From the NCBI RefSeq assembly GCF_017812015.1, contig NZ_JADQTN010000001.1, positions 1,404,501 to 1,468,500 on the forward strand: a stretch of 64,000 bases of DNA, read 5' to 3'. The DNA comes from Pontixanthobacter sp. CEM42 (GTDB lineage Bacteria; Pseudomonadota; Alphaproteobacteria; Sphingomonadales; Sphingomonadaceae). Below, piece after piece: positions 17,792 to 27,533 of the stretch; position 1 is the first letter of the stretch; each line of letters opens with the position of its first letter. A program made the translations under genes and the position numbers. The notes beneath the pieces were generated by a model. The model saw only the letters and a program-made list of their open reading frames with translations. It had not been told where the DNA came from and made no database searches.

Positions 17792-18802
17792 TTACTCCGC
17801 TACAGCTGCAGCATCGGCTTCAGCCTCTGCTTCGCTAGCGCCACCTCGGCCGAGAAGGTCTGCAACCTTCTTGCCACGACGCTGAGCAACCGACTTCGGC
17901 GAAGTTTGGTTAGCCAGCGCATCAAAAGTAGCGCGGATCATGTTGTATGGGTTCGACGTACCGTTGGACTTGGTCACAACGTCCGCAACACCCAGGCTTT
18001 CGAAGACAGCACGCATTGGACCGCCGGCGATGATACCGGTACCCGGAGGTGCTGTGCGTACGACCACCTTGCCAGCGCCGAAGCGGCCCTTGGCGTCATG
18101 GTGAAGTGTACGGCCTTCTTTCAGCGCAACACGGATCATGTTCTTCTTGGCAGCTGCGGTTGCTTTGGTGATGGCTTCAGGCACTTCGCGTGCCTTACCC
18201 TTACCAAAGCCTACGCGGCCTGCACCGTCGCCAACGACGACGAGTGCTGCGAAACCGAAGCGCTTACCGCCCTTGACCGTTTTCGAGACACGATTGATGT
18301 GGACCAGCTTTTCAGCAATGCCATCATCAGGCTCGTCCCGGCCACCGCGACGATTGTCACGACCACCACGGCCACGTCCACCGCCACGGTTGTTGCCGCC
18401 GTCACGTCCACCACGACCACCGCGACCACGAGGGGCAGCGTCGGCAGCGGCAGGCGCTTGCTCGGTTGGAGCAGGCGGTGCGTCTGCAGCAGGTGTTGCA
18501 CCTTCAGCAGCAGGCTCTTCAGCCTTTGCTTCCGGAGCAGCTTCAGCCTTGGGTGCTTCTTTAGCAGCAGCTTCGGCCTTTGGAGCTTCTTCTGCTTTAG
18601 CTTCAGGAGCAGCTTCTTCCTTTGCAGGAGCTTTTTCCTCAGCCTTCTTCTCGTCAGCTTTCTCAGCTTTCGGAGCAGCCTTCTTGGCAGGTGCCTTTTT
18701 CGCCGGAGCTTTCTTGGCAGCAGCCTTTTTCGGAGCAGCTTTTGTTTCTTCTGCCTTGGTTTCCTCAACCTTGGCGTCGTCAGTTTTCTTTTCGTCAGCC
18801 AT
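17792..18802 (-). CDS. rpsE: 30S ribosomal protein S5 with very long N-terminal extension
   Basis: 336 residues, about twice E. coli S5. The conserved core starts near residue 161 ([19 protein letters not shown]), with the RNA-binding loop [10 protein letters not shown] and the second domain [11 protein letters not shown]. The first about 160 residues have no S5 homology. They consist of an acidic start, a histone-H1-like basic stretch of KKAPAKK repeats (about 25-45), an Ala/Glu/Pro/Lys region (46-124) and an RGG-rich segment (125-157). A short Glu/Ala tail ends the protein. The core should work normally in the decoding fidelity region; the extension would project from the solvent side near mRNA entry. 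Confidence 0.95.
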   Translation of the reverse strand: MADEKKTDDAKVEETKAEETKAAPKKAAAKKAPAKKAPAKKAAPKAEKADEKKAEEKAPAKEEAAPEAKAEEAPKAEAAAKEAPKAEAAPEAKAEEPAAEGATPAADAPPAPTEQAPAAADAAPRGRGGRGGRDGGNNRGGGRGRGGRDNRRGGRDEPDDGIAEKLVHINRVSKTVKGGKRFGFAALVVVGDGAGRVGFGKGKAREVPEAITKATAAAKKNMIRVALKEGRTLHHDAKGRFGAGKVVVRTAPPGTGIIAGGPMRAVFESLGVADVVTKSNGTSNPYNMIRATFDALANQTSPKSVAQRRGKKVADLLGRGGASEAEAEADAAAVAE

Positions 18803-18804
18803 GA

Positions 18805-19149
18805 TCAGAACTCCAGCCCGCCTTCACGGGCGGCATCGGCCAGCGCTTTCACGCGGCCATGGAACAGGAAACCGCCGCGATCGAACACGACAGTGGTTAC
18901 GCCCGCCTTTTTGGCAGCAGCAGCGATGTCTTTGCCGACCGCTTGGGCAGCATCAACATTCGCACCCGATTTCTTGCCACCAAGCGTCGAAGCAGCTGCA
19001 AGAGTGCGGCCTTCTTTGTCGTCGATGATCTGGGCATAGAGATGCCGGCCGGTGCGGTGCACCGACAAACGGGGACGATCGCCAGCGCGGTTGCGCAAAG
19101 CCGTGCGGACACGGCGACGGCGGCGTTCAAAGAGAGATAGTTTAGCCAT
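18805..19149 (-). CDS. rplR: 50S ribosomal protein L18
   Basis: 114 residues from the ATG at 19149, giving [19 protein letters not shown]. The frame is open further upstream, but that part overlaps rplF and is not L18-like. [20 protein letters not shown] and [20 protein letters not shown] are the 5S-rRNA-binding core. It starts 1 base after the rplF stop and ends 2 bases before rpsE, indicating tight translational coupling. Confidence 0.96.
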   Translation of the reverse strand: MAKLSLFERRRRRVRTALRNRAGDRPRLSVHRTGRHLYAQIIDDKEGRTLAAASTLGGKKSGANVDAAQAVGKDIAAAAKKAGVTTVVFDRGGFLFHGRVKALADAAREGGLEF

Positions 19150-19150
19150 C

Positions 19151-19684
19151 TTACTTCTTCTTCCCTTCCTTACGGAAGACGTATTCGCCTTGGTACTTGA
19201 TACCCTTGCCCTTGTAAGGCTCAGGCTTGCGCCATTGGCGGATTTCTGCGGCGAGCTGACCAACGGCCTGCTTGTCCATTCCGCTGATAATCACGGTTGT
19301 CTGATCCGGTGTTTTAACTTCGAGCCCTTCAGGAATGTCGATATCGACATCGTGGCTGAAGCCGAGTTGCAGGTTCAGGGTCTTACCCTTCGATGCAGCA
19401 CGATAACCAACGCCGGAAATTTCGAGCGTCTTGCTGAAACCTTCGGTCACGCCTTCGACGAGGTTCGAAACCAGCGTCCGGTGCATACCCCAGAAGGAAC
19501 GAGCAATCTTCGTGTCGTTCGCAGGGTTTACCTGGATCTCGTCACCTTCAACTTTATAGCTAATGTGATCAGACAGGCCCATCGTCAAAGTGCCTTTCGG
19601 CCCCTTCACGCTTAGCGTGTCGTTCTCGATGCTGGCAGTTACGCCGCCCGGGATCGCTACAGCTTTCTTACCAATGCGGCTCAT
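19151..19684 (-). CDS. rplF: 50S ribosomal protein L6
   Basis: 177 residues. [15 protein letters not shown] opens the first of two repeated domains, and [25 protein letters not shown] closes the second; both are typical. L6 lies near the GTPase centre and sarcin-ricin loop. Its ATG shares one base with the rpsH stop (TGATG), so re-initiation after rpsH is likely. Confidence 0.97.
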   Translation of the reverse strand: MSRIGKKAVAIPGGVTASIENDTLSVKGPKGTLTMGLSDHISYKVEGDEIQVNPANDTKIARSFWGMHRTLVSNLVEGVTEGFSKTLEISGVGYRAASKGKTLNLQLGFSHDVDIDIPEGLEVKTPDQTTVIISGMDKQAVGQLAAEIRQWRKPEPYKGKGIKYQGEYVFRKEGKKK

Positions 19685-20079
19685 CAGAAGACCTCCGCAA
19701 GCACTTCGCCGCCGACGTTTTCATTGCGTGCTTCGTTGTCCGAAAGCACACCGCGAGGTGTCGAGACGATGGTGATGCCCAGACCATTGCGCGTAATCGG
19801 AAGCTCTTTCGAACCTGAATAGACGCGGCGGCCAGGCTTGGAAACGCGGGCAACATGCTTGATCGCAGGCTCGCCCTCGAAATATTTCAGTTCAATCCGC
19901 AATGCAGGATGCGCACCCGAACTGTCATCAGAATAGCCACGGATGTAGCCTTCGCGCTGAAGCACTTCGAGAACGTTTGCACGCAGCTTGGACGCTGGCG
20001 ACAGGACAGAATCCTTCTTCGCGCGTTGTCCGTTGCGGATGCGGGTGAGCATATCACCCAATGGATCGGTCATAGCCAT
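19684..20079 (-). CDS. rpsH: 30S ribosomal protein S8
   Basis: 131 residues. [20 protein letters not shown] at the start and the C-terminal [21 protein letters not shown] are hallmark. In E. coli S8 is the translational repressor of the spc operon by binding the rplE start; whether that occurs here cannot be read from sequence. The start could also be the ATG six bases further in (20073). Confidence 0.96.
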   Translation of the reverse strand: MAMTDPLGDMLTRIRNGQRAKKDSVLSPASKLRANVLEVLQREGYIRGYSDDSSGAHPALRIELKYFEGEPAIKHVARVSKPGRRVYSGSKELPITRNGLGITIVSTPRGVLSDNEARNENVGGEVLAEVF

Positions 20080-20090
20080 CTGTCAGATCC

Positions 20091-20396
20091 TTACCAGCTG
20101 GACTTCGTAACACCGGGAATCATGCCGCGATTGGCAAGGTTCCGCAGCTCGATACGGTTAAGTCCGAACTTCCGGTAATAGCCGCGTGGGCGGCCGGTTG
20201 TTGCACAGCGGTTACGGACCCGTGTCGGGTTACCGTTCCGCGGGATTTCAGCCATCTGGAGGCGAGCAATCATACGCTCGCTCTCGTCGAGCGACTTGTC
20301 AGACGCAATCGCCTTCAGCTTCGCGTATTTCGCCGCGTACTTCTTGACGAGCTTCTTACGACGCTCATTCTTGTTGATGGAACTCAGTTTCGCCAT
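20091..20396 (-). CDS. rpsN: 30S ribosomal protein S14, zinc-free type
   Basis: 101 residues with [20 protein letters not shown] and the C-terminal [11 protein letters not shown]. The length and the absence of the CxxC pairs identify the long, zinc-independent form. S14 is assembled late into the small-subunit head. It lies between rplE and rpsH. Confidence 0.97.
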   Translation of the reverse strand: MAKLSSINKNERRKKLVKKYAAKYAKLKAIASDKSLDESERMIARLQMAEIPRNGNPTRVRNRCATTGRPRGYYRKFGLNRIELRNLANRGMIPGVTKSSW

Positions 20397-20437
20397 GGAC
20401 TTAAGCTCTCTTTCTCAATTCTTACCTAGGGCCGGGC

Positions 20438-21019
20438 TCACGCCGCAGCCTTTTCATCAGCCTGCTCTTCAGCAGGGAACGGGAAACCGAACAGACGCAG
20501 CAATTCGCGTGCTTCTTCATCGGTTTTTGCAGTGGTCGTCACAATGATGTCCATGCCGCGAACAGTCTCGATCTTGTCGTACGAGATTTCCGGAAAGACG
20601 ATCTGTTCCTTCAGACCCATTGCGTAGTTTCCGCGCCCATCGAACGACTTGGCGTTCAGGCCGCGAAAGTCACGAATGCGGGGCATTGCAACAGTCACCA
20701 GACGATCAACGAATTCGAACATGCGTTCTTTGCGCAAGGTAACCTTGCAACCAATCGGCATGCCTTCGCGCAGCTTGAACTGAGCGATCGACTTCTTGGC
20801 TTTGGTGATAACCGGCTTTTGGCCAGCAATCAGTGCCATTTCTTCAGCAGCGGTCGCAACTTTCTTTTTGTCCTGGCTGGCTTCGCCAACACCCATATTG
20901 AGTGTGACTTTGGTCAGCTTCGGAACTTCAAGAGCGTTCTTGTAACCGAACTTTTCAGTCATCGCTTTGACGATCACGTCGTCATAGCGCTGCTTCATAC
21001 GAGGAGTGTAATCAGCCAT
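20438..21019 (-). CDS. rplE: 50S ribosomal protein L5
   Basis: 193 residues. [41 protein letters not shown] and [16 protein letters not shown] are standard L5 blocks. L5 binds 5S rRNA and P-site tRNA and bridges to S13. It carries about 12 extra C-terminal residues ([11 protein letters not shown]). Its start overlaps the end of rplX by 8 bases. Confidence 0.97.
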   Translation of the reverse strand: MADYTPRMKQRYDDVIVKAMTEKFGYKNALEVPKLTKVTLNMGVGEASQDKKKVATAAEEMALIAGQKPVITKAKKSIAQFKLREGMPIGCKVTLRKERMFEFVDRLVTVAMPRIRDFRGLNAKSFDGRGNYAMGLKEQIVFPEISYDKIETVRGMDIIVTTTAKTDEEARELLRLFGFPFPAEEQADEKAAA

Positions 21020-21332
21020 CGATTGTCTCTCCGGATTTCACAGCAATGCGAACCTTCTTGCCGTCCTTTTCTTCGAAACGGACGCGGGTTGGCTTGCCAT
21101 CCTTAGGATCAGCCACGGCAACTTTCGAAAGGTGCATCGGCGCTTCGAAGCGATCGATACCACCCTGCGGGTTTTCCTGACTGGGCTTGCGGTGACGGGC
21201 AGCGATATTGATACCCTCGACGATGACCTTGCCGTCTTTCGGCATGACCTTCTGGACAGTGCCGGTGCGGCCCTTATCCTTGCCCGAGAGTACGACTACG
21301 CTGTCGCCTTTTTTGATCTTAGCTGCTGGCAT
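21012..21332 (-). CDS. rplX: 50S ribosomal protein L24
   Basis: 106 residues with the KOW motif [20 protein letters not shown] at the N-terminus and [18 protein letters not shown] in the middle. L24 is an assembly initiator at the tunnel exit. The ATG shares a base with the rplN stop (TGATG) and the 3' end overlaps rplE, so the three genes are translationally linked. Confidence 0.97.
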   Translation of the reverse strand: MPAAKIKKGDSVVVLSGKDKGRTGTVQKVMPKDGKVIVEGINIAARHRKPSQENPQGGIDRFEAPMHLSKVAVADPKDGKPTRVRFEEKDGKKVRIAVKSGETIDG

Positions 21333-21700
21333 CAGATTACCTCCGGTGCGAGCGAGATGATCTTCATGAACCCGCGGCCGCGAAGTTCGCGCACAACGGG
21401 GCCAAAGATACGAGTGCCGATTGGCTCTTCGCTCTTATTCACAAGAACAGCTGCGTTGCCATCAAAACGGATTACACTGCCGTCAGGACGACGAACGTCC
21501 TTACGAGTGCGCACGATCACCGCACGGTGAACGTCACCCTTTTTGACTTTCGCGCGGGGCTGCGCTTCCTTCACGGATACGACGATAACGTCGCCGACGC
21601 TCGCAGTACGACGCTTAGACCCGCCCAGCACTTTAATGCACTGGACGCGCTTCGCGCCGCTGTTATCCGCGACGTCTAGGTTAGATTGCATCTGAATCAT
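21332..21700 (-). CDS. rplN: 50S ribosomal protein L14
   Basis: 122 residues, exactly the bacterial norm. [20 protein letters not shown], the [19 protein letters not shown] segment and [16 protein letters not shown] are near-invariant. L14 forms intersubunit bridges and is the RsfS docking site. It follows rpsQ by 61 bases; no promoter is evident in that gap. Confidence 0.97.
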   Translation of the reverse strand: MIQMQSNLDVADNSGAKRVQCIKVLGGSKRRTASVGDVIVVSVKEAQPRAKVKKGDVHRAVIVRTRKDVRRPDGSVIRFDGNAAVLVNKSEEPIGTRIFGPVVRELRGRGFMKIISLAPEVI

Positions 21701-21761
21701 GGATTCAGTTCCTTCTCAGTCGGCTTGCAGAAACCAGTCCTGCAGTTCCAAAAAATACGTC

Positions 21762-22061
21762 TTACGTCGTGCTACCGGCAGCAGCTTCGACTTCGATGTC
21801 AGCTTCAACAGCGACACCCTTGCTAGCTTTGACCGTCTCGATCACTTTCCAAGTCTTTGTCTTGGAGATCGGCTTGGTCTCTTCAATCCGGACGGTGTCG
21901 CCCGCTTTGAAAGCGTTCTTTTCGTCGTGAGCGTGATACTTCTTCGAACGACGCATGATCTTCCCGTAAAGGGGGTGCTTCACTTTGCGCTCGACCTTCA
22001 CGGTCACAGTTTTGTCGGTCTTGTCAGAGGTGACGGTCCCGGTCAGAATACGTTTCGGCAT
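21762..22061 (-). CDS. rpsQ: 30S ribosomal protein S17
   Basis: 99 residues from the ATG at 22061. [20 protein letters not shown] starts the OB fold, and [19 protein letters not shown] is the rRNA-binding loop. A tail of about 15 residues ([16 protein letters not shown]) extends past the E. coli end. Open frame upstream of the ATG overlaps rpmC and is not part of the protein. Confidence 0.96.
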   Translation of the reverse strand: MPKRILTGTVTSDKTDKTVTVKVERKVKHPLYGKIMRRSKKYHAHDEKNAFKAGDTVRIEETKPISKTKTWKVIETVKASKGVAVEADIEVEAAAGSTT

Positions 22062-22071
22062 CGTGTACCCC

Positions 22072-22275
22072 TTACGCCTTTGCCGCTGCGGACCGTTGGG
22101 TCTGCAGGGTCTTAATCTGGGCGATCTCGCGACGGACTTCCTTAATCCGCGCAGGACGCTCAAGCTGGTTGGTCGCTGCCTGGAAACGCAGGTTGTACTG
22201 CTCACGCTTCAATTCGGTCAGATCAGCCGTCAGCTGGTCGTCGGTCTTGGCGCGGAGATCTTCGATCTTGCTCAT
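22072..22275 (-). CDS. rpmC: 50S ribosomal protein L29
   Basis: 67 residues from the ATG at 22275, which has GGAGG seven bases upstream; a TTG two codons earlier is rejected. [20 protein letters not shown] and [18 protein letters not shown] form the two long helices of L29. It lies at the tunnel exit beside L23 and is a contact for SRP and trigger factor. It starts 2 bases after the rplP stop. Confidence 0.96.
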   Translation of the reverse strand: MSKIEDLRAKTDDQLTADLTELKREQYNLRFQAATNQLERPARIKEVRREIAQIKTLQTQRSAAAKA

Positions 22276-22277
22276 GA

Positions 22278-22709
22278 TCAACCCTCCAGGTGCGAAGTGT
22301 CACCCAGACGGGCAACAACTTTGGTTTTAATCGGAAGCTTCATGGCTGCACGCTCGAAAGCGGCTGCTGCCAATGGGCCGGGAACGCCGTCCAGTTCGAA
22401 CAGGATGCGACCGGGCTTAACCCGTGCTGCCCAATATTCGACCGAACCCTTACCTTTACCCTGACGGACTTCGGCAGGCTTCTTCGAAACCGGAACATCG
22501 GGGAATACGCGGATCCAGAGACGTCCTTGACGTTTCATGTGACGTGTAATCGCACGACGCGCAGCTTCGATCTGGCGTGCAGTGATACGCTCAGGCTCAA
22601 GAGCCTTGAGGCCGTAAGAACCGAAGTTCAGATCGGTACCGCCTTTGGCAGTTCCTTTGATCCGGCCTTTGAAAGCCTTACGGAATTTATGTTTTTTCGG
22701 TTGTAGCAT
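22278..22709 (-). CDS. rplP: 50S ribosomal protein L16
   Basis: 143 residues. [39 protein letters not shown] and the [21 protein letters not shown] loop, which reaches the peptidyl-transferase centre and contacts tRNA, are complete. The gene sits between rpsC and rpmC in the S10 operon order. Confidence 0.97.
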   Translation of the reverse strand: MLQPKKHKFRKAFKGRIKGTAKGGTDLNFGSYGLKALEPERITARQIEAARRAITRHMKRQGRLWIRVFPDVPVSKKPAEVRQGKGKGSVEYWAARVKPGRILFELDGVPGPLAAAAFERAAMKLPIKTKVVARLGDTSHLEG

Positions 22710-22730
22710 GGTGCTTACTCTCGAATTCTA

Positions 22731-23426
22731 TCAGCGAGCCGGACGGACGCCGGAAGTTTGGGCTTCCATCATCAGTCGGTCTTGAGCGGTTGGATCATGG
22801 CCGAGGATCTCACCTTTGAAGACCCAAACCTTGATACCGATGATACCGTAGGCAGTGAGCGCTTCGGTTTCGGCGTAATCGATGTTCGCACGCAGCGTGT
22901 GCAGTGGAACACGACCTTCACGGTACTGCTCGACACGGGCGATTTCAGCACCGCCGAGACGGCCACCACAAACGATCTTGATGCCTTCGGCACCCAGACG
23001 CATTGCAGATTGCATTGCGCGCTTCATCGCACGGCGGAAAGCAATACGGCGTAGCAGCTGGTCAGCAATACCTTGAGCGACGAGCTTGGCATCGACTTCC
23101 GGCTTGCGGATTTCGACGATGTTCAGCTTCACTTCGCTGTCAGTCATTGCAGCAAGCTTCGCACGCAGCTTCTCGATGTCTGCACCCTTCTTACCGATGA
23201 TAACACCGGGGCGGGCTGCATAGATCGAAACGCGGCACAGTTTTGCCGGGCGCTCAATAACCACCTTCGAAATAGCTGCTTGTGGCAGGCTATCGACGAT
23301 GAATTTGCGCATCTCGATGTCTTCCTTGAGAAGCTGAGCATAGTCACGCCCTTCAGCGTACCAGCGGCTATCCCAAGTGCGGTTGATCTGCAGGCGCAGG
23401 CCGATCGGATTACTCTTCTGACCCAT
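22731..23426 (-). CDS. rpsC: 30S ribosomal protein S3
   Basis: 231 residues from the ATG at 23426. [20 protein letters not shown] is followed by the KH domain with [18 protein letters not shown] and by the C-terminal domain [21 protein letters not shown]3 lines the mRNA entry channel and has helicase activity with S4 and S5; the long S5 extension described here would lie near it. It starts 1 base after the rplV stop. Confidence 0.97.
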   Translation of the reverse strand: MGQKSNPIGLRLQINRTWDSRWYAEGRDYAQLLKEDIEMRKFIVDSLPQAAISKVVIERPAKLCRVSIYAARPGVIIGKKGADIEKLRAKLAAMTDSEVKLNIVEIRKPEVDAKLVAQGIADQLLRRIAFRRAMKRAMQSAMRLGAEGIKIVCGGRLGGAEIARVEQYREGRVPLHTLRANIDYAETEALTAYGIIGIKVWVFKGEILGHDPTAQDRLMMEAQTSGVRPAR

Positions 23427-23427
23427 C

Positions 23428-23811
23428 TTACGCTTCCTCTTCTTCGTGCTCGCGAACGACAATGCGCAGGCGGCTGAATGGCTTCAGGATGCGGGTAGAT
23501 TTACCGCGACCACGTGTGTGGAAGCGCTTCATCGTAATCGACTTACCGACGCTCGCTTCTGATACGATCAGAGAGTCCACATCGAGGTTGTGATTATTTT
23601 CCGCGTTAGCAATTGCCGAAGCCAGAACCTTGGTTGTGTCCTTAGCCATCTGCTTGCGCGAGAAAGCGAGGATGTTCAGAGCATCTTCAACCTTTTTGCC
23701 GCGGATCAGCGCAGCAACGAGGTTGAGCTTCTGAGCCGAACCGCGAATTTGCGTGCCGACAGCCAAAGCCTCGTTATCGCCAACACGGCGTGGAGTTTTT
23801 GCCTTACCCAT
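23428..23811 (-). CDS. rplV: 50S ribosomal protein L22
   Basis: 127 residues. Its long hairpin (about 80-105), which lines the exit tunnel, contains [40 protein letters not shown] and [14 protein letters not shown] are core blocks. The ATG shares a base with the rpsS stop (TAATG). Confidence 0.97.
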   Translation of the reverse strand: MGKAKTPRRVGDNEALAVGTQIRGSAQKLNLVAALIRGKKVEDALNILAFSRKQMAKDTTKVLASAIANAENNHNLDVDSLIVSEASVGKSITMKRFHTRGRGKSTRILKPFSRLRIVVREHEEEEA

Positions 23812-24086
23812 TAGCGCTTACCCTTCTTGTCGGTAGCGTGACCAGGGAAGGTACGTGTTGGCGAGAATTCACCAAGCTTGTGACCAACCATGTCCTCGTT
23901 AACGGACACCGGAATAAACTTCTGACCATTATAGACGTTGAACGTCAGGCCAACGAATTGCGGCAGGACTGTGGAACGGCGCGACCAAGTTTTGATCGGC
24001 TTGTTGTTGCCATTTTCCTGCGCATCTTCTGCCTTTTTCAGCAGGTGGAGGTCTACGAACGGACCTTTCCAGACGGAGCGAGCCAT
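23811..24086 (-). CDS. rpsS: 30S ribosomal protein S19
   Basis: 91 residues, normal length. [40 protein letters not shown] and the histidine-poor end [13 protein letters not shown] are hallmarks. S19 lies in the small-subunit head next to S13 and L5. It begins 5 bases after the rplB stop. Confidence 0.97.
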   Translation of the reverse strand: MARSVWKGPFVDLHLLKKAEDAQENGNNKPIKTWSRRSTVLPQFVGLTFNVYNGQKFIPVSVNEDMVGHKLGEFSPTRTFPGHATDKKGKR

Positions 24087-24091
24087 CTCGG

Positions 24092-24928
24092 TTACCTCTT
24101 CTTCTTGGCGTGACGCGAACGGATGATCATTTTATCCGTCTGCTTGTTCTTACGAGTGCGGGCACCCTTAGTCGGCTTACCCCAAGGCGTGACCGGGTGA
24201 CGACCACCCGAAGTACGACCTTCACCACCACCGTGTGGGTGATCGACAGGGTTCTTAGCGACACCGCGTGTCAGCGGCTTAATGCCCATCCAACGGCGAC
24301 GACCAGCTTTGCCGAGGTTCTGGTTCTGGTTGTCGGGGTTAGAAACCGCGCCAACCGTACCCATGCAATCGGAACGCAGGTAGCGTTGCTCGCCAGAGTT
24401 CAAACGAACCATGACCATGCCGCGATCACGACCGACCAGCTGGACATATGTACCAGCTGAGCGAGCGAGTTGACCGCCCTTGCCCGGCTTCATTTCCACA
24501 TTGTGGCAAATGGTGCCGACCGGCATCTGACCCAGAAGCATGGCATTGCCAGGCTTAGTATCAGTTTTCTCACCAGCGATGACAGTGTCACCAACGGCAA
24601 GACGCTGAGGGCAGATGATGTACGCTTGCTCGCCGTCAGTATATTTCAGCAAAGCAATGAAGGCCGTACGGTTAGGATCATATTCGATCCGCTCGACAGT
24701 CGCTTCCATATCCCACTTACGACGCTTGAAGTCGATGAAGCGATACTTCTGCTTGTGTCCACCGCCGATGCCACGCGAAGTGACATGACCCTTGTTGTTC
24801 CGACCACCGGTCTTGCGCTTGCCTTCAGTCAGCGACTTGACGGGTTTGCCTTTAAACAGGCCCGACTTGTCGACGAGAATAAGGCCACGCCGAGCGGGGC
24901 TTGTTGGTTTATAACTCTTGAGTGCCAT
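24092..24928 (-). CDS. rplB: 50S ribosomal protein L2
   Basis: 278 residues. The peptidyl-transferase-proximal segment is intact: [21 protein letters not shown], carrying the conserved histidine of [27 protein letters not shown] at the N-terminus and the basic [12 protein letters not shown] end fit. L2 is essential for subunit joining and catalysis. It follows rplW by 11 bases. Confidence 0.97.
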   Translation of the reverse strand: MALKSYKPTSPARRGLILVDKSGLFKGKPVKSLTEGKRKTGGRNNKGHVTSRGIGGGHKQKYRFIDFKRRKWDMEATVERIEYDPNRTAFIALLKYTDGEQAYIICPQRLAVGDTVIAGEKTDTKPGNAMLLGQMPVGTICHNVEMKPGKGGQLARSAGTYVQLVGRDRGMVMVRLNSGEQRYLRSDCMGTVGAVSNPDNQNQNLGKAGRRRWMGIKPLTRGVAKNPVDHPHGGGEGRTSGGRHPVTPWGKPTKGARTRKNKQTDKMIIRSRHAKKKR

Positions 24929-24939
24929 CAGTCTTGCCC

Positions 24940-25251
24940 TCAGATTCCGCCAGTGATGTCGATGGGCTCGGAGCCTTCAACCAACGTCACAATTGCTTTT
25001 TTGAAGTCGCTACGTTTGTAGGGACGGCCCTTCCAGCGCTTCACTTTGCCCTTTTGGACAAGCGTGTTCACGCCCTTCACCTTGCAATCATAGATAGCTT
25101 CGACAGCTTCTTTGATTTCAGGCTTGGTCGCACCCTTCGCTACTTTGAAGACCACTGCGTCATTCTCAGACAGCAAAGTCGACTTCTCGGTAATGTGAGG
25201 AGAAAGCACAACGTCGTAGTGACGCGCGTCTATTTCTTGCTTCTTAGCCAT
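24940..25251 (-). CDS. rplW: 50S ribosomal protein L23
   Basis: 103 residues. [20 protein letters not shown] and [20 protein letters not shown] are L23 signature, with [20 protein letters not shown] later. L23 sits at the tunnel exit and binds trigger factor and SRP. Its start overlaps rplD by 8 bases. Confidence 0.97.
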   Translation of the reverse strand: MAKKQEIDARHYDVVLSPHITEKSTLLSENDAVVFKVAKGATKPEIKEAVEAIYDCKVKGVNTLVQKGKVKRWKGRPYKRSDFKKAIVTLVEGSEPIDITGGI

Positions 25252-25870
25252 TGAAGCGCGCCTCCAGCTTTTCGACAGCGTCCTTAGTCAGGATCAGCGT
25301 GTCGTGGTTGAGAATGTCATAGACGTTGGCACCCTGCGCCGGCATCACATTGACACCGGGAAGATTACCAGCTGCCTTACGGAAGCCGTCATCTACAGTT
25401 TCACCGTCGATCACGAGGACTTTGCCATTCAGGCCAGCCTTCGAGAAGTTCGCTTGCAGAGCCTGCGTCTTAGCGTCTTTGAGTTTGAGGCTATCAACGA
25501 TCATCAGACCGTCTTTTGCCTTGCTCGACAGAGCCATCTTCAGGCCGAGTGCACGGATCTTCTTGTTCAACGACTGGTTGAAGTCACGCTTGCGAGGACC
25601 GTGCGCCTTACCACCACCGATAAAGATCGGAGCAGAGCGAGCACCGTGACGAGCAACGCCGCCACCCTTCTGCTTACCGTGCTTCTTACCTGTGCGGTTC
25701 ACATCGGAACGCTCTTGGGCCGCACGGGCAGTGCCGCGGCGGTTTTCGAGCTGCCATGTGACGACGCGGTGCAGGATGTCAGCGCGTGGCTCGACGCCGA
25801 AAACGGCTTTATCGAGAGTCACGTCGCCGGTAGCCTTACCGCCGTCGATTTTCTGGACCTTCACCTTCAT
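25244..25870 (-). CDS. rplD: 50S ribosomal protein L4
   Basis: 208 residues from the ATG at 25870. The tunnel-lining loop contains [18 protein letters not shown] and [20 protein letters not shown]. In E. coli L4 represses its own S10 operon through the leader RNA; the hairpin in the S10 leader at 27302-27323 would be the place to look, though the E. coli structure is not obviously conserved. The gene lies between rplC (4-base gap) and rplW. Confidence 0.97.
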   Translation of the reverse strand: MKVKVQKIDGGKATGDVTLDKAVFGVEPRADILHRVVTWQLENRRGTARAAQERSDVNRTGKKHGKQKGGGVARHGARSAPIFIGGGKAHGPRKRDFNQSLNKKIRALGLKMALSSKAKDGLMIVDSLKLKDAKTQALQANFSKAGLNGKVLVIDGETVDDGFRKAAGNLPGVNVMPAQGANVYDILNHDTLILTKDAVEKLEARFNG

Positions 25871-25874
25871 CGGA

Positions 25875-26732
25875 TCAGCCCTCCTTACCGGAATCATCGG
25901 CAGGCTTTTCAGCCGCGTCAGTGGTGGATGTATCAGCTTCAGCCGCAGCTTCGAGCTTCTCTTGCTGCTCAGCCGAAACTTCTTCGGTCACTTCGTGCTC
26001 CGCAGCACTTTCAACCAAGCCCGGAGTCGCTTCTTCAGTCGCGTACTCATCTTCGTTGCGGCGCATAACGCCGGGGAACGGAAGATCTTCAGGCATTTTC
26101 AGCTTCACAGAGTCGCGAACAACCAGCCATGCGTTCTTGTGCCCAGGGACCGAGCCCTTGACGAACAGCAAGCCGCGCGTTGCGTCTGTACGAACGATTT
26201 CGAGGTTTTGCTGGGTACGCTGACGGTCGCCCATGTGGCCGGCCATCTTCTTACCCTTAAACACACGGCCCGGATCCTGACGGTTACCCGTCGAACCGTG
26301 CGAACGGTGAGAGATCGAAACACCGTGTGTCGCGCGAAGACCACCAAAGCCCCAACGCTTCATAGCGCCGGCAAAGCCTTTACCTTGCGTGTGACCGGTG
26401 ATGTCAACTTTTTGGCCAGCGATGAAGTGCTCGGCCGAAATACGCGCACCGACAGGAAGAAGAGCTTCTTCGCTATCGAGACGGAATTCAGCAACCTTAC
26501 GCTTCAGCGGAACGCCTGCTTTCGCAAAGTGCTCGCGCTGCGGCTTGGCAACGTTCTTTTGCTTGGCCTCACCCGAACCAACCTGAAGCGCGACATAGCC
26601 GTCAACTTCGTCAGTGCGGTGAGAAATAACTTGGCAATCATCCAGCGAAAGAACGGTCACAGGTACGTGACGTCCATCCTCCTGGAACAGGCGGGTCATC
26701 CCGACTTTTCTTGCGATAACGCCAGTGCGCAT
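25875..26732 (-). CDS. rplC: 50S ribosomal protein L3 with acidic C-terminal tail
   Basis: 285 residues from the ATG at 26732, preceded by [28 protein letters not shown] opens the protein, and [20 protein letters not shown] with [20 protein letters not shown] forms the loop near the peptidyl-transferase centre. The conserved fold ends near residue 222 (MPEDLPFPG). The last about 62 residues are a Glu/Ala/Asp/Thr-rich tail with no counterpart in E. coli L3. The 208-base gap before it, after rpsJ, is unusually long for this operon. Confidence 0.96.
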   Translation of the reverse strand: MRTGVIARKVGMTRLFQEDGRHVPVTVLSLDDCQVISHRTDEVDGYVALQVGSGEAKQKNVAKPQREHFAKAGVPLKRKVAEFRLDSEEALLPVGARISAEHFIAGQKVDITGHTQGKGFAGAMKRWGFGGLRATHGVSISHRSHGSTGNRQDPGRVFKGKKMAGHMGDRQRTQQNLEIVRTDATRGLLFVKGSVPGHKNAWLVVRDSVKLKMPEDLPFPGVMRRNEDEYATEEATPGLVESAAEHEVTEEVSAEQQEKLEAAAEADTSTTDAAEKPADDSGKEG

Positions 26733-26940
26733 CGTCAAAACTCCTAACACAGAGGCACACGGACCATTCCGAGTGCTTGCCCAGCCCATTTTGTGATGCG
26801 TCGCCCCGTCCGGGCTGAGTGCTCACCCAATTGCTTGGGATTGCGAGACGGGGAACGCAGACCCGGTTAAACTTGTAAGAAACAAGCCGTCCGGCGGTAT
26901 TCCTATGTCTTCGCTTTAGCTTTCGCCAAAGCCGCGAAGA

Positions 26941-27252
26941 TTAAGCGAGCTTAATTTCCACGTTAACGCCAGCAGCAAGATCGAGCTTCATCAGCGCGTC
27001 TACGGTCTGAGCGTTTGGCTGCACGATATCGAGCAACCGCTTGTAAGTACGTACCTCGAACTGCTCACGCGACTTCTTATCGATGTGCGGGCCGCGGTTC
27101 ACGGTAAACTTCTCAATTCTCGTCGGCATCGGAATGGGGCCACGAATGAGCGCGCCAGTCCGGCGAGCAGTTTCTGCGATTTCACCAGTTGCCTGGTCGA
27201 GTACGCGGTGATCAAACGCCTTCAGGCGAATGCGAATATTCTGGGCTTCCAT
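26941..27252 (-). CDS. rpsJ: 30S ribosomal protein S10 / NusE
   Basis: 103 residues from the ATG at 27252; a TTG two codons upstream is rejected. [20 protein letters not shown] and [20 protein letters not shown] are near-universal. Besides its role in the small-subunit head, S10 acts as NusE in transcription antitermination with NusB and NusG. It is the first gene behind the S10 promoter, with a leader of about 120 bases. Confidence 0.97.
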   Translation of the reverse strand: MEAQNIRIRLKAFDHRVLDQATGEIAETARRTGALIRGPIPMPTRIEKFTVNRGPHIDKKSREQFEVRTYKRLLDIVQPNAQTVDALMKLDLAAGVNVEIKLA

Positions 27253-27301
27253 GTCCAACTACCAATGAGAAAGAGCAAACAACAAAAATCAGCGATCCGC
27301 C

Positions 27302-27323
27302 CTCTCCCGTCTCCGAGGGAGAG
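27302..27323 (-). promoter_or_regulatory. Hairpin in the S10 operon leader
   Basis: CTCTCCC at 27302-27308 and GGGAGAG at 27317-27323 form a perfect 7 bp stem with an 8-base loop in the RNA between the S10 promoter and rpsJ. The stem is followed after about a dozen bases by GATTTTTG, a weak T-run. It may be an attenuator or an L4-responsive element; the leader does not visibly match the E. coli S10 leader. Confidence 0.4.
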
Positions 27324-27381
27324 CAGGGCCACTGATCAAAACTATTTCCGAATGTGAGACGAATCTCGTTCGTTGAGAGGC

Positions 27382-27410
27382 CCTATATGGGGGAACCCTG
27401 CACGTTGCAA
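27382..27410 (-). promoter_or_regulatory. S10 operon promoter
   Basis: On the minus strand TTGCAA (27405-27410) is spaced by 17 bases from TATAGG (27382-27387), with a GC-rich discriminator directly after, as is common for stringently controlled ribosomal promoters. It stands between the tuf terminator and rpsJ, so the S10 operon is a separate transcription unit from the str operon. Confidence 0.6.
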
Positions 27411-27483
27411 CCCCTGTCACGCAATTTCGCCGCCGATATAGTAGGGCGATTTCACGATCCAGCTTCGGATCTGGATTGCAAAG

Positions 27484-27516
27484 AAAAACGCCCGGCAGCG
27501 CAAAGGCCGCCGGGCG
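27484..27516 (-). terminator. Rho-independent terminator after tuf
   Basis: CGCCCGGC (27509-27516 on the complementary strand) pairs with GCCGGGCG (27489-27496) around a 12-base loop and is followed by TTTTT (27484-27488) in the minus-strand transcript. It begins 18 bases past the tuf stop. This is the clearest intrinsic terminator in the window and closes the rpsL-rpsG-fusA-tuf unit. Confidence 0.9.
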
Positions 27517-27533
27517 CGTTTCTGTTAGCCGAA

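Noticed and set aside
17768-19039. Plus-strand open frames of up to 423 codons opposite rpsE and rplR
   Set aside because: Ser/Phe- or Pro/Ser-rich translations arise from the Ala/Glu/Lys repeats of the S5 extension read in reverse; no family or ribosome-binding site.
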